64,000 bases of DNA, from positions 4,588,001 through 4,652,000 of the forward strand of contig NZ_CP033831.1 of assembly GCF_003812745.1 (NCBI RefSeq), in the 5' to 3' direction. The notes beneath the pieces are model-generated. The model was not told the DNA's origin. It did no database searches and saw only the letters and a program-made list of their open reading frames with translations. Position numbers and translations under genes: made by a program. This document shows positions 9,460-20,145 of the stretch, piece after piece. The first letter of the stretch is position 1, and every line of letters starts with the position of its first letter. Origin of the DNA: Serratia sp. FDAARGOS_506. Lineage in GTDB: Bacteria; Pseudomonadota; Gammaproteobacteria; Enterobacterales; Enterobacteriaceae.

Positions 9460-10536
9460 CTAGCGCTGTGCCAGCACCTCATCCAGCAACCGGTCCGGGA
9501 TCGCATAGGAGAACATCGTCTGATAATAGCGGCGCGTCTCCTCCCGCAGCGTCTTGTCGCTAATGTCTTCAGGGGCATAGCGGTTGATCATAAACAGCGG
9601 CAGCAGTGACGTTTCCGCCGACAGGCCCCCCCAGTTATGAATGCCCACCGGCGTCGAGAAAACCTTGCCGTTTTTTACCGCCCTGAGCGTTTCCCAGGCC
9701 TGGCCGGGGATCCCCCCGTGCAGCAGCGCTTTGGCGCTGCCGAACACCACGAAAATCACATCCGGGTCCCAGGCCATGATCTGCTCCATCGAAACGTTGA
9801 TGTACCTGCCGGCATCCCCTTTCACCGGCAAATCCCCGGCGACGTTGTCCATGCCGGCCATTTTCAGGTAGGTGTCGCCATAGGTATGCGGGCCACTCAC
9901 CTTCAGCTGCCTGCCGTCACTTTCTTCGAGATACAACGCCCTGACGTGCTGCGCATGGATGGCTGCGGCATAGGGGCGGATCTGCTTCAGGGTCTTTTCC
10001 CAGGCGTCTTTGAATTTGTGCGTGCGCGGCAGGCCGAGCGTGTCGGCGAAAGTGTTTTCCCAATACACCTGGGTGGCCATCGGCTGGTATTTTGTCTTCC
10101 CGCCGGCATCCAGATCGACGGTCATCACGCCCGCTCTTTCCAGCCGATCGTCCTGGCTTTTGCCGTAGTAATAAATAATGTCGGGCCGTAGATTCATTAA
10201 CGATTCCATGTTGACCCGGTAGTCCTTATTGATGAAGGCGGAGGTGATCCTGCCGATGTCAGGCTTCATGTCCTCCAATACATGCCTATCGGCATGCATG
10301 AACGCCCAGGGCCCCACGCCGACGACGTGCCGGTAGGCCGCCTCGTTCGCCAGGATCACGCCGAAGGGGCAGTTGCCGGTGATGACGATCCGCGGGTAGC
10401 TGCCGGGCAGCGTTTGCGCCGCCACGCTTTGTGGCGGTTCGGCCGCCGCCGGCTGGCCGGCGGTGGCGCAAGGCGCCGTCGGCAAGGCGAATATTGCCAG
10501 CAGAGCGGTGGCAATAAATTTCACTGTGACGCACAT
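9460..10536 (-). CDS. Periplasmic metal-chelate binding protein
   Basis: 358 residues from the ATG at 10536, chosen because AGGAGG lies four bases upstream and a Sec signal peptide (VTVKFIATALLAIFALPTAP) follows. It is a cluster A-II / FecB-BtuF-class binding protein: PRIVITGNCPFGVILANEAA, then ESLMNLRPDIIYYYG and QIMAWDPDVIFVV, the pair of phrases marking the two lobes. It passes the ligand to the permease encoded 42 bases downstream. The ligand (siderophore, heme or corrinoid) is not evident. Confidence 0.88.
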   Translation of the reverse strand: MCVTVKFIATALLAIFALPTAPCATAGQPAAAEPPQSVAAQTLPGSYPRIVITGNCPFGVILANEAAYRHVVGVGPWAFMHADRHVLEDMKPDIGRITSAFINKDYRVNMESLMNLRPDIIYYYGKSQDDRLERAGVMTVDLDAGGKTKYQPMATQVYWENTFADTLGLPRTHKFKDAWEKTLKQIRPYAAAIHAQHVRALYLEESDGRQLKVSGPHTYGDTYLKMAGMDNVAGDLPVKGDAGRYINVSMEQIMAWDPDVIFVVFGSAKALLHGGIPGQAWETLRAVKNGKVFSTPVGIHNWGGLSAETSLLPLFMINRYAPEDISDKTLREETRRYYQTMFSYAIPDRLLDEVLAQR

Positions 10537-10582
10537 GGTGCCTCCTGTGCGCACGCTCGGCGGCGTGCGTCGATGGGCTGCT

Positions 10583-10981
10583 TTAGGCCGACGCGGCGAT
10601 GCCGGCGGCCATGATGGTGATCCCGGCCACAAACACGATTGCCGTGGTGGCGACCGCGCCGCCGCCGACCAACGCGGCGGTTTTTCCTGTGGAAAGATCT
10701 TTTCGTTGCAGGAAAGAGAGCTGCGACAGAGGAATGATTTTTCCGCTGTCGGCAACCAAGTCTTTCGGTTCAACCTTCGCCACCGTCAACTCGCCGCCGC
10801 TGCCGTCCTTCAGACCATATTTCAACTGGTCGCCGACATAGACCGGCGGCTGCAGCAGGTAATATTGGCTATTGGGCCCCGTCTCTTTTTGTTGCAACGC
10901 CACGTCGTGGTAGGTCGTGCAGCCGGCAAGGGAAAACGCCGCCATCCCGATAACCAACGGCACTAATGGGATAAATCGCAT
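10583..10981 (-). CDS. Putative lipoprotein of the metal-chelate operon
   Basis: 132 residues. Signal peptide with lipobox LAGC (Cys21), so probably lipid-anchored. The mature part is small and polar, with a C-terminal Gly/Ala/Val hydrophobic helix (TAALVGGGAVATTAIVFVAG) that may insert in a membrane. I do not recognise the family. It lies between the DHA2 exporter (16 bases upstream) and the binding protein (46 bases downstream), so it belongs to the same operon and may assist export or uptake. Confidence 0.7.
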   Translation of the reverse strand: MRFIPLVPLVIGMAAFSLAGCTTYHDVALQQKETGPNSQYYLLQPPVYVGDQLKYGLKDGSGGELTVAKVEPKDLVADSGKIIPLSQLSFLQRKDLSTGKTAALVGGGAVATTAIVFVAGITIMAAGIAASA

Positions 10982-10997
10982 GGGAAACCTCGTGCTT

Positions 10998-12368
10998 CTA
11001 TTTGCTGGTTTTTAACGTAACGGCGGACTTGAAGCGCATATAGCTCACGACCAGAGAAAGGAACGAGAATGCCGCCCCCGCCATTAAACTGATATTCGTC
11101 GCTTGCGCGCCCCGCATATTGAAGAAAATCGCCACTAACGCCGAACCGACGATTTGCCCAATCAGCCGGGAGCTGCCCAACAGGCCGCTGGCGATGCTGC
11201 TGTTTTCATGGGAGACCGAGGTCATGATCAGCAGGTTGTTCGGTGATTGAAACAGGCCAAAACCGATGCCGCACAGCGCCACGCGCCATACGATCGCCCC
11301 ATTCGACGGATCGCTGGGCAGATTGGCCATCAGCAGCATGCCTGCCAGCAGACAGGCAAGGCCCGAGAGGGCAACAAGATTGGGATCGTACTTCTTGGCC
11401 AAATCGCCGGAAATCAGCGAAGACGCCATGGTGGCCAGCGGCCAGGCGGTCAGCAACAGACCGATGTCCACCACGTTTCTTTGCAGGACATTGTGGAAAT
11501 AGAAAGGCAGCGATACAAAAGCCAAAAGCTGGGTGCTGTAGGACAGCATCGACATCAGCAAAGACAATGACAGCGTCGGGTTATGCAGCATCGCGATCGG
11601 GATCAGCGCGGCGTTGGCCTTTCTTTTCTGATTGATATACAGCAACCCGGCCAGCCCGGCGAATACCGCAAAGCTCAGCGCCGCCGCCGGCAGATGGTGG
11701 GTGGTCATGCTCATGGTGCTGAGCGAGAAAGCGATGAACAGCACAAACACCAACAGGGCCCCCCCGCTGTCGAATCCAACGCTGCGCCGCTCGCGGGGGG
11801 CCAGGAAGATCAGGCTCAGCAACAGCGACAGGCAGGCGATGGGAACATTGATGGTAAACAGCCAGTTCCAGCTCGTTTGAGAAAGTATCGCCGAGGCGAT
11901 GGAAGGCCCGGCGGCGGCGGAAACCGACACCACCATCACGTTTATGCCCAGGCCGCGCCCCAGCAGCCTTTCCGGGTATATCTCCTTGATCAGCGCCGCA
12001 TTGACGCTGAGCACCGCCGCCGCGCCGAAGCCCTGTATCACCCGGAATGCCGTCAGCATCGACAGCGTCGCGGAAAGCGCGCAGCCCAAGGATGAAAAAG
12101 CGAACAGCACCACCCCGGCTATAAAGATCTTTTTATTGCCCACTGCGCGGCCCAGCGCCGCGAAGGGCATCAAAGAGGCAACGACGGCAAACTGGTAGGC
12201 ATTAATAATCATGATGGAGGCCGATTCGGAAACGCCGAAATCTTTGGCGATCACCGGCAGTGCCACGTTGGCGATGGTACTGTCGAGCATGGCGATGACC
12301 GTGCTTAATGAGACGGCGAGAACGGCGAATATATTTAATGTCTCTTTTTCCTGGTGTTTAAAAGTCAT
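10998..12368 (-). CDS. DHA2-type MFS multidrug/metabolite exporter
   Basis: 456 residues, inner-membrane transporter of the EmrB/QacA class. The TM1 motif LDSTIANVALPVIAKDFGVS is diagnostic for DHA2 transporters, followed by RVIQGFGAAAVLSVNAALI (TM4) and the motif-C-like AAAGPSIASAI. It is slightly short for a 14-TM protein. It is first in a minus-strand operon with a lipoprotein and a FecBCD-type importer, so it could export the chelator whose metal complex is re-imported. That link is inference; no chelator synthase is visible nearby. Confidence 0.85.
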   Translation of the reverse strand: MTFKHQEKETLNIFAVLAVSLSTVIAMLDSTIANVALPVIAKDFGVSESASIMIINAYQFAVVASLMPFAALGRAVGNKKIFIAGVVLFAFSSLGCALSATLSMLTAFRVIQGFGAAAVLSVNAALIKEIYPERLLGRGLGINVMVVSVSAAAGPSIASAILSQTSWNWLFTINVPIACLSLLLSLIFLAPRERRSVGFDSGGALLVFVLFIAFSLSTMSMTTHHLPAAALSFAVFAGLAGLLYINQKRKANAALIPIAMLHNPTLSLSLLMSMLSYSTQLLAFVSLPFYFHNVLQRNVVDIGLLLTAWPLATMASSLISGDLAKKYDPNLVALSGLACLLAGMLLMANLPSDPSNGAIVWRVALCGIGFGLFQSPNNLLIMTSVSHENSSIASGLLGSSRLIGQIVGSALVAIFFNMRGAQATNISLMAGAAFSFLSLVVSYMRFKSAVTLKTSK

Positions 12369-12702
12369 GTTAACGCTCCAAAAACGTGAGTGGCTTCATG
12401 CCGGCGGCAAAGACCCCGTTTTTTATCCGCTTTAATAATTACGTTATAACATATCAATTAAAGAGGAGAATAAATCTCATTTGAAATATTAGATTAAATA
12501 GTGTGTCAAAATAAGAATTAACAAATACAAAACAAATAAATAGCAATACGAACATTCAATAAACAAAATAAATTCAGTATAAAAAACCAGTGAATTTAAG
12601 GAATGACATTAAAAGTAACAGCCGCTAACAGACAACCCCGCCGACACACGGAATTGTTATATTATAACAACAACCCCCTTCCCTTTTATGCTGGTTACCC
12701 TT
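12369..12702. promoter_or_regulatory. AT-rich divergent intergenic region
   Basis: The 334 bases between the DHA2 exporter operon and amiA hold no gene. They are conspicuously AT-rich with many A/T runs, unlike the flanking GC-rich genes. This should contain both promoters and is a plausible H-NS binding region; no specific operator was identified. Confidence 0.5.
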
Positions 12703-13533
12703 ATGGCTAAGACGGACCTTTTGAACACCCGGTTATCTCGCCGCAGAATGATGTTGGCAGGGCTGGCGGCCCTGGCGCTGAACGGCGCCGTTTCCCCGCT
12801 GGCTCACGCCCACGGCCTGCCGCGCCCCAAACCTCACGGTGCGCGAAAAAGATTCCTGGTCATGTTGGATCCCGGTCATGGCGGCATCGACTCCGGTGCC
12901 ATTGGCCACACCGGTTCGCTGGAAAAACATGTCGTTCTGGAGATCGCCAGAAATGTGCGTGCACAGCTCGATCGACACGGCATCGATGCCCGCCTGACGC
13001 GCGACAGCGACGTTTTTATTCCGCTTTACGATCGGGTGGAGATCGCGCACCGGCATGGCGCGGATCTTTTCATGTCCATCCACGCCGACGGCTTTACCTG
13101 CCCCAGCGCCTGCGGCGCTTCGGTCTTTGCGCTTTCCAATAAAGGCGCCAGCAGCGCGATGGCGAAATACTTATCGAACAGTGAAAACGCGGCGGACGAT
13201 CTCGCCGGCCCTAACGTCATCAAGAAAGACCGCTATTTGCAGAAGATACTGTTTGATTTGGAGCAGACGGAAACGATCAAAGAAAGCCTGGCGCTGGGCT
13301 CGCACCTGATTCAACATATTGCGCCCATCCATCATCTGCATGCCAAAAATACCGAACAGGCGGCCTTCGTGGTCTTAAAGTCCCCGTATATTCCTTCCGT
13401 CTTGGTGGAAACCTCTTTCATCACCAACCCTGAGGAAGAAAGGCTGCTCGGCACCCCCGCCTTCAGAAATAAAATTGCCACGGCGATCGCTCAGGGGATC
13501 GTCAGCTACTTTAAACGCGAAACGCACGTTTAA
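12703..13533 (+). CDS. amiA: N-acetylmuramoyl-L-alanine amidase AmiA
   Basis: 276 residues. It cleaves the amide bond between MurNAc and the stem peptide in septal peptidoglycan, in the periplasm. A twin-arginine signal (LSRRRMMLAGLAAL, residues 11-24) matches Tat export of AmiA. The Amidase_3 domain shows MLDPGHGGID, EKHVVLEIA, the FMSIHADGF zinc-site segment, and the VLVETSFITNPEEERLL catalytic Glu region, nearly identical in order to E. coli AmiA. The start is uncertain: ATGs at 12688 and 12703 both lack a good Shine-Dalgarno, and I prefer the second because it gives a compact Tat leader. The neighbour is a porin rather than the hemF seen in E. coli. Confidence 0.92.
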   Translation: MAKTDLLNTRLSRRRMMLAGLAALALNGAVSPLAHAHGLPRPKPHGARKRFLVMLDPGHGGIDSGAIGHTGSLEKHVVLEIARNVRAQLDRHGIDARLTRDSDVFIPLYDRVEIAHRHGADLFMSIHADGFTCPSACGASVFALSNKGASSAMAKYLSNSENAADDLAGPNVIKKDRYLQKILFDLEQTETIKESLALGSHLIQHIAPIHHLHAKNTEQAAFVVLKSPYIPSVLVETSFITNPEEERLLGTPAFRNKIATAIAQGIVSYFKRETHV

Positions 13534-13544
13534 GCTTCGCCGGG

Positions 13545-13568
13545 GCGGCAAGCTCTTGGGCTTGCCGC
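13545..13568 (+). other. Hairpin between amiA and porin gene
   Basis: A perfect 9-bp inverted repeat (GCGGCAAGC / GCTTGCCGC, six-base loop) just after the amiA stop and 20 bases before the porin ATG. There is no T tract, so it is more likely an mRNA-processing or translation-modulating structure than a terminator. Confidence 0.45.
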
Positions 13569-13587
13569 GCACAGGGACGGTGCCATC

Positions 13588-14640
13588 ATGATAAAACGCA
13601 ATCCTCGTTATTTTTCGGCGGGCATGCTTTTCCCCCTGCTGGCCTTGTTGCCGTGCGGCGCCTCCGCCGTGTCGTTGACGGGATCGCAGCAAAACAGCCT
13701 GAATTTCTACGGCACGATTATCGCCAGACGCTACAGCGGCCAAAACGAACGCGACGACGGCGACCGCAGCTACCTCTATTTCGGCCTGATAGGCAAAAAA
13801 AAGATCGCGCCGCGCTGGCAGGCCTACGCCCACTGGGAATATACCGTCAGCTTCGCCGACGCAACGCGCAACAGCTCCCGGCTCGCCTATATCGGCGTGC
13901 AAAACGCCGCCCTAGGCAGCCTCGATATCGGCCGCAACTGGGGCGTGCTTTATGATGTGACCGCCCTGACCGATCGCTCTCCGCTGTTTAGAGAGATGGC
14001 CTACAACTACATCGACAACTTTATGCGCGGCCGGGCGCATAACCTGCTCACCTACCGCCAAACTTTCAGCCTGTTTCAGCGGCGCGCCGCCCTCGCGCTG
14101 CAATACCAGTTCAAAGACGGCGACGAACGGCAAGCGCCGGGCAAACAAAACGGCAACGGATTCGGCGCCTCGTTCCGTTATGCACTGACGCCGACGCTCA
14201 GCCTCATCGCCGCCGCCTCGGCGTCTCAAACCACGCAGCGGCAGCAACACGCCGCCGGTTATCGCCGGCGCATCGACACGCTGGCCGAAGGGGTTCTCTA
14301 TGCGTCGAAAAAAATCTATCTTGCGGTCGTGTTCACCCAAAGCGACAACGCCATCAGCCCGCAACAAACCGCTAACCACGGTTCGGCGTCAAGTTATGAA
14401 GCGCTCGCCAAATATCGGCTGACGGACCATATTCAACCCAACATCGGCTATACCCGCTTGATACAGGCCCGGGCAGGCAGGAACACGGACTTGTTGAACT
14501 ATGAGGAGTTAGGGGTCACCTGGTTGCTCAACGGCAATATGCAGGTGTTCATTAACTATGAATTCAATAACCTTTCGCAGCACGCGGCCGGCGTCGATGC
14601 GTCGGACAAGCTCGATATGGGCATCAGCTATCATTGGTGA
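13588..14640 (+). CDS. Outer-membrane general porin (OmpC/OmpF-type)
   Basis: 350 residues. Sec signal peptide ends near GASAV; the mature protein is beta-barrel-like, with alternating hydrophobic strands. Porin-family phrases include LNFYGTI near the N-terminus, LAYIGVQNAALGSLDIGRNW (loop-3 strand; compare the GLQGNFGSLDYGRNYG of classical porins), and a terminal aromatic residue (ISYHW; Trp where most porins have Phe). It forms a trimeric diffusion pore in the outer membrane. It is probably co-transcribed with amiA, 54 bases away. It is divergent in sequence from housekeeping OmpC. Confidence 0.85.
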   Translation: MIKRNPRYFSAGMLFPLLALLPCGASAVSLTGSQQNSLNFYGTIIARRYSGQNERDDGDRSYLYFGLIGKKKIAPRWQAYAHWEYTVSFADATRNSSRLAYIGVQNAALGSLDIGRNWGVLYDVTALTDRSPLFREMAYNYIDNFMRGRAHNLLTYRQTFSLFQRRAALALQYQFKDGDERQAPGKQNGNGFGASFRYALTPTLSLIAAASASQTTQRQQHAAGYRRRIDTLAEGVLYASKKIYLAVVFTQSDNAISPQQTANHGSASSYEALAKYRLTDHIQPNIGYTRLIQARAGRNTDLLNYEELGVTWLLNGNMQVFINYEFNNLSQHAAGVDASDKLDMGISYHW

Positions 14641-14654
14641 TCCGCTCTCCCGCA

Positions 14655-14692
14655 GCCAATAAAAAGCCCCGCCCGGTAAGGGGTGAGGCTCG
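14655..14692 (-). terminator. Probable terminator of the chloroperoxidase-like gene
   Basis: An imperfect GC-rich stem read on the minus strand (AGCCTCACCCC pairing with GGCGGGGCT) followed by TTTTTATT. It lies between the convergent porin and hydrolase genes. Confidence 0.6.
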
Positions 14693-14707
14693 CGACACGT
14701 TGAGTCT

Positions 14708-15538
14708 TTAGCTGTTCACGAACGCCAGCAGATCGGCGTTGACCTGATCGGCATGGGTGGTCGGGATGCCGTGCGGCGCGCCCTTATAGGTATGGAGCGT
14801 GCCGTTCTGCACCAGCTTGGCCGACAGCACGCCGGAGTCCTGATAAGGCACCACCTGGTCGTCGTCGCCGTGGATCACCAGCACCGGAATGGCAATCTTC
14901 TTGAGATCTTCGGTGAAATCGGTCTGCGAGAAGGCGACAATGCCGTCGTAGTGCGCCTTGGCGCCGCCCATCATGCCCTGGCGCCACCAGTTCCAGATAA
15001 TCGCCTCAGAGGGTTTGGCACCCGGGCGGTTATAGCCGTAGAACGGGCCGGCCGGCACGTCGTAATAGAACTGTGCCCGGTTGGCGGCCAGCTGCGCCTG
15101 GAAATCATCGAACACCGCTTTGGGGGTGCCCTGCGGATTGGCGTCGGTTTTTACCATCAGCGGCGGCACCGCGCTGATCAGCACCGCTTTGGACACCTTG
15201 TCCTCGCCGTGGCGCACGATATAGCGCACCACTTCGCCGCCGCCCGTCGAGTGGCCCACGTGCATCGCGCCCTGCACGCCCAGGTGTTTTACCACCGCAG
15301 CGACGTCATCGGCGTAGTGGTCCATGTCGTGCCCTTCCGACACCTGGCTGGAGCGGCCGTGGCCGCGGCGATCGTGCGCCACCACGCGGAACCCTTTGTT
15401 CACGAAGAACAGCATCTGGGCATCCCAGTCATCGCTGGACAGCGGCCAGCCGTGATGGAAGTAGATAACCTTGCCGTTTTTTGGGCCCCAATCCTTGTAG
15501 AAAATCTCGACGCCATCACTGGTCGTTACATAACCCAT
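14708..15538 (-). CDS. Alpha/beta hydrolase, non-heme chloroperoxidase family
   Basis: 276 residues, cytoplasmic. Classic perhydrolase/arylesterase architecture: oxyanion motif HHGWPLSSDDWD, the AHDRRGHGRSSQ loop, nucleophile elbow GHSTGGGEV with Ser97, an acid in VIHGDDDQVVP and catalytic His in APHGIP. Such enzymes act as esterases and can form peracids from acetate and peroxide. It stands alone with its own terminator, divergent from the broken aldehyde dehydrogenase. A paralog with a mutated nucleophile lies at 25604-26434. Confidence 0.88.
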   Translation of the reverse strand: MGYVTTSDGVEIFYKDWGPKNGKVIYFHHGWPLSSDDWDAQMLFFVNKGFRVVAHDRRGHGRSSQVSEGHDMDHYADDVAAVVKHLGVQGAMHVGHSTGGGEVVRYIVRHGEDKVSKAVLISAVPPLMVKTDANPQGTPKAVFDDFQAQLAANRAQFYYDVPAGPFYGYNRPGAKPSEAIIWNWWRQGMMGGAKAHYDGIVAFSQTDFTEDLKKIAIPVLVIHGDDDQVVPYQDSGVLSAKLVQNGTLHTYKGAPHGIPTTHADQVNADLLAFVNS

Positions 15539-15737
15539 GTCGTTTCTCCCATTTACACTATGGTTAAAAAAGAAGGTTTATACTGCGCGCGGCGCCGGGA
15601 TCTCTGGCTCCCTCATCCCGGTTGGCCGACGATCTTGCGTTGATCGTTTAACGAGTATAGGTTTAAAGCTCACTTTAAGGTCAAACAGGGTTCGGCAAAC
15701 TGCATTCCCGCTTTCACTCGGCATCAGGAGAATTCAA

Positions 15738-17162
15738 GTGCAGGGAGATGACATCCTCATGACGATGGAGCAACGGCTTGCCGCCCAGCGCCATGCCTTC
15801 CTGCGCGACGGCGCACCGACGATCGCTCAGCGCAAGGCCGCCCTGCGCCGCCTGCGGAGCGCCATTTTGGCCCAGCGCGACGCGCTGACGGCGGCCGTCA
15901 GCGCGGACTTCGGCCACCGCTCGCCTTACGAAACCGAAATTCTGGAGATCCTGGTCACCGTGCAGGCGATCGATTATCTGCTGCGCCACCTGAAGCGCTT
16001 TATGCAGCCGGAACGCCGCCACGTCGCCCTGCCGTACCAGGCCGGGCGCGCCTACGTGCAATACCAACCTAAAGGCGTGATTGGCGTCATGGCGCCGTGG
16101 AACTATCCCTTCTCGTTGACCTTCATCCCGCTGGCCACCGCCCTGGCCGCCGGCAACCGCGTGATGCTGAAACCTTCGGAGCTCACGCCGCACACCAGCC
16201 AACTCATCGAAACCATGCTGGCGGCGCTGTTTCCCGCCGATGAGGTCGCGGTGGTGACCGGCGGGCCGGACGTCGGGGCCGGGTTCAGCACACTGGCGTT
16301 CGATCACCTGGTGTTCACCGGCAGCACGACGATCGGCCGCCAGATCATGCAGGCGGCCGGTAAAAATCTGGTGCCCTTGACGCTCGAGCTGGGCGGCAAA
16401 AGCCCCGCCGTCGTGGCGCCCGGCGCGCTCACCGCCAGAACCGTTAACAGCCTGGCGTTCGGCAAGCTGTCGAACGCGGGCCAAACCTGCATCGCACCCG
16501 ATTACCTGTTGATCCATCAGGACGATGTGGAAAACTTCATCGCGCTCTACGACGCGGCGGTCAAAGCGTTTTACCCCGACGGGCCGACGAGCCATGACTA
16601 CGGCGCCATCATCAACGACAGGCACTACCACCGTTTGCAGGATCTGCTCACCGACGCCTAGGCACGGGGTGCGCGGATCGTTCCGGTAGGCCACTGCCCG
16701 GACTCGGCGGCGGAACGGCCGAAAACCCTCGCCCCCACGCTGATCGTCGGCGCCCCCGACGACAGCCGGATCATGCAAGAGGAGATCTTCGGGCCGCTGC
16801 TGCCGATACGCACCTACGCCACCTTTGATGAAACGATCGACGTTATCAACGCCGGGCCGCGCCCGCTGGCGCTGTACTACTTTGGCCCAGGCGGCCCCCT
16901 GCAGGACAGGCTGCTGGCGCGCACCACCTCCGGCAACGTCAGCGTCAACGCCACCCTGCTGCATTTTGCCCAGGACGATCTGCCGTTCGGCGGCATCGGC
17001 CCCAGCGGCATGGGGGCCTATCACGGCATTGAAGGATTCCGGGCGCTGAGCCACGCCAAGGGCGTCTTCATCCAAAGCCGCTGGCGCTTCACCGATCTGC
17101 TGCGCGCGCCGTTCGGCAAGCTGGCGGACGCGGTGCTCAAGGTGATGCTGCGGCGCCGATAA
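15738..17162 (+). pseudogene. Coniferyl-type aldehyde dehydrogenase, interrupted by an amber codon
   Basis: An open frame begins at GTG 15738 (AGGAG seven bases upstream; ATG 15759 is the alternative) and reads through an NAD(P)-aldehyde dehydrogenase: MAPWNYPFSL, the ELGGKSPAVV catalytic-Glu motif and the NAGQTCIAPDY catalytic-Cys motif. It then meets a TAG at 16659-16661. Reading on in the same frame without a gap gives the missing C-terminus: ARGARIVPVG, MQEEIFGPLLPI, and DLPFGGIGPSGMGAYHG. The protein is therefore split by one nonsense codon, probably from CAG or another one-step neighbour. The first part keeps the active-site Cys and Glu but lacks the fold-completing tail, so it is probably inactive unless the amber is suppressed or is a sequencing error. 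Confidence 0.88.
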
Positions 17163-17370
17163 GGCGGCGTGCCGGCTATCAATAACACAGCCATAAATCG
17201 CCGCAAGCTATCGCAATATTCACTCATTCCTATTTTATCTCTCCGCCGCCGCTGACTAAGCTTAGCCATGAGTCACCCTTTGCCCGTTAGCGGCTGGGGC
17301 GATGTGATCCCATTGAGTTCAGTTATTTAGCGCAACACCCAACGCAAGCCTGACCCGCATGCCTTGTTAA

Positions 17371-19617
<2,247 letters not shown>

Positions 19618-19626
19618 GCCACCCAC

Positions 19627-19656
19627 AACGGCCTGCTTCGGCAGGCCGTTTTCTTT
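19627..19656 (+). terminator. katG terminator
   Basis: A perfect 10-bp stem (AACGGCCTGC / GCAGGCCGTT) with a TTCG tetraloop, then TTCTTT. It begins 10 bases after the katG stop. Confidence 0.93.
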
Positions 19657-20145
19657 CCCAAGATCAACACCGCCTCCGCTCAATGCCGGCCGTCGCACGC
19701 GCCGTTATATTTCATTTTCCGCTTATTCGTATTTACTCAACAAGTCATATAAAAATTTGATGGGCGGCAATTCTTTTAATGCTGTATTTATATTTAGACG
19801 GCAATGAAGACCGTAAACTCAGCTGGCTAATACGATATATCCCATCAAGGAGATAGACCGTTATGGATTATCCTCGATTCACCTCAACACGCGACGAGGC
19901 GGGCCTTATTCTCATCGCTGCCCCTTAGCGACAGCGGGCCCGGCCGCCAAAGGCGCCCACCGTTCTTATGCCAATAAAAAGAGAGATTCTGCACCTGCGC
20001 GATATTCGCTTGGGCGCCAGACGCTCGCCCTTATTTAATGTTTCACGACGCACATTGCGTTTTTCGTTTTTATTTTTCAGCCGACGGGAAAGCTCATAGC
20101 AAATTACGCTTCACTCAGGAAAATCACCGCTACCAGGAGGTCATC
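19657..20145 (+). promoter_or_regulatory. Long leader region upstream of the VOC gene
   Basis: About 490 bases without a long gene. It contains a possible 21-codon leader ORF (19863-19928) and several GC-rich inverted repeats. The last of these (GGGCG / CGCCC near 20011-20030) is followed by TTATTT and could act as an attenuator about 110 bases before the VOC start. No riboswitch class was recognised. Confidence 0.4.
19863..19928 (+). CDS. Possible 21-residue leader peptide
   Basis: A short ORF starting ATG GAT TAT CCT, encoding MDYPRFTSTRDEAGLILIAA plus Pro, with AAGGAG ten bases upstream. It ends at TAG 19926-19928 and is followed by structured GC-rich RNA. The arrangement suits a regulatory leader peptide, but the peptide shows no amino acid run that betrays a signal, and it may be fortuitous. 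Confidence 0.3.
   Translation: MDYPRFTSTRDEAGLILIAAP

Noticed and set aside
15714..17075. 453-codon minus-strand frame opposite the aldehyde dehydrogenase
   Set aside because: Shadow of a GC-rich gene: composition is Gly/Arg/Gln/Val/Asp-rich without domain motifs, while the plus strand encodes clear ALDH motifs.
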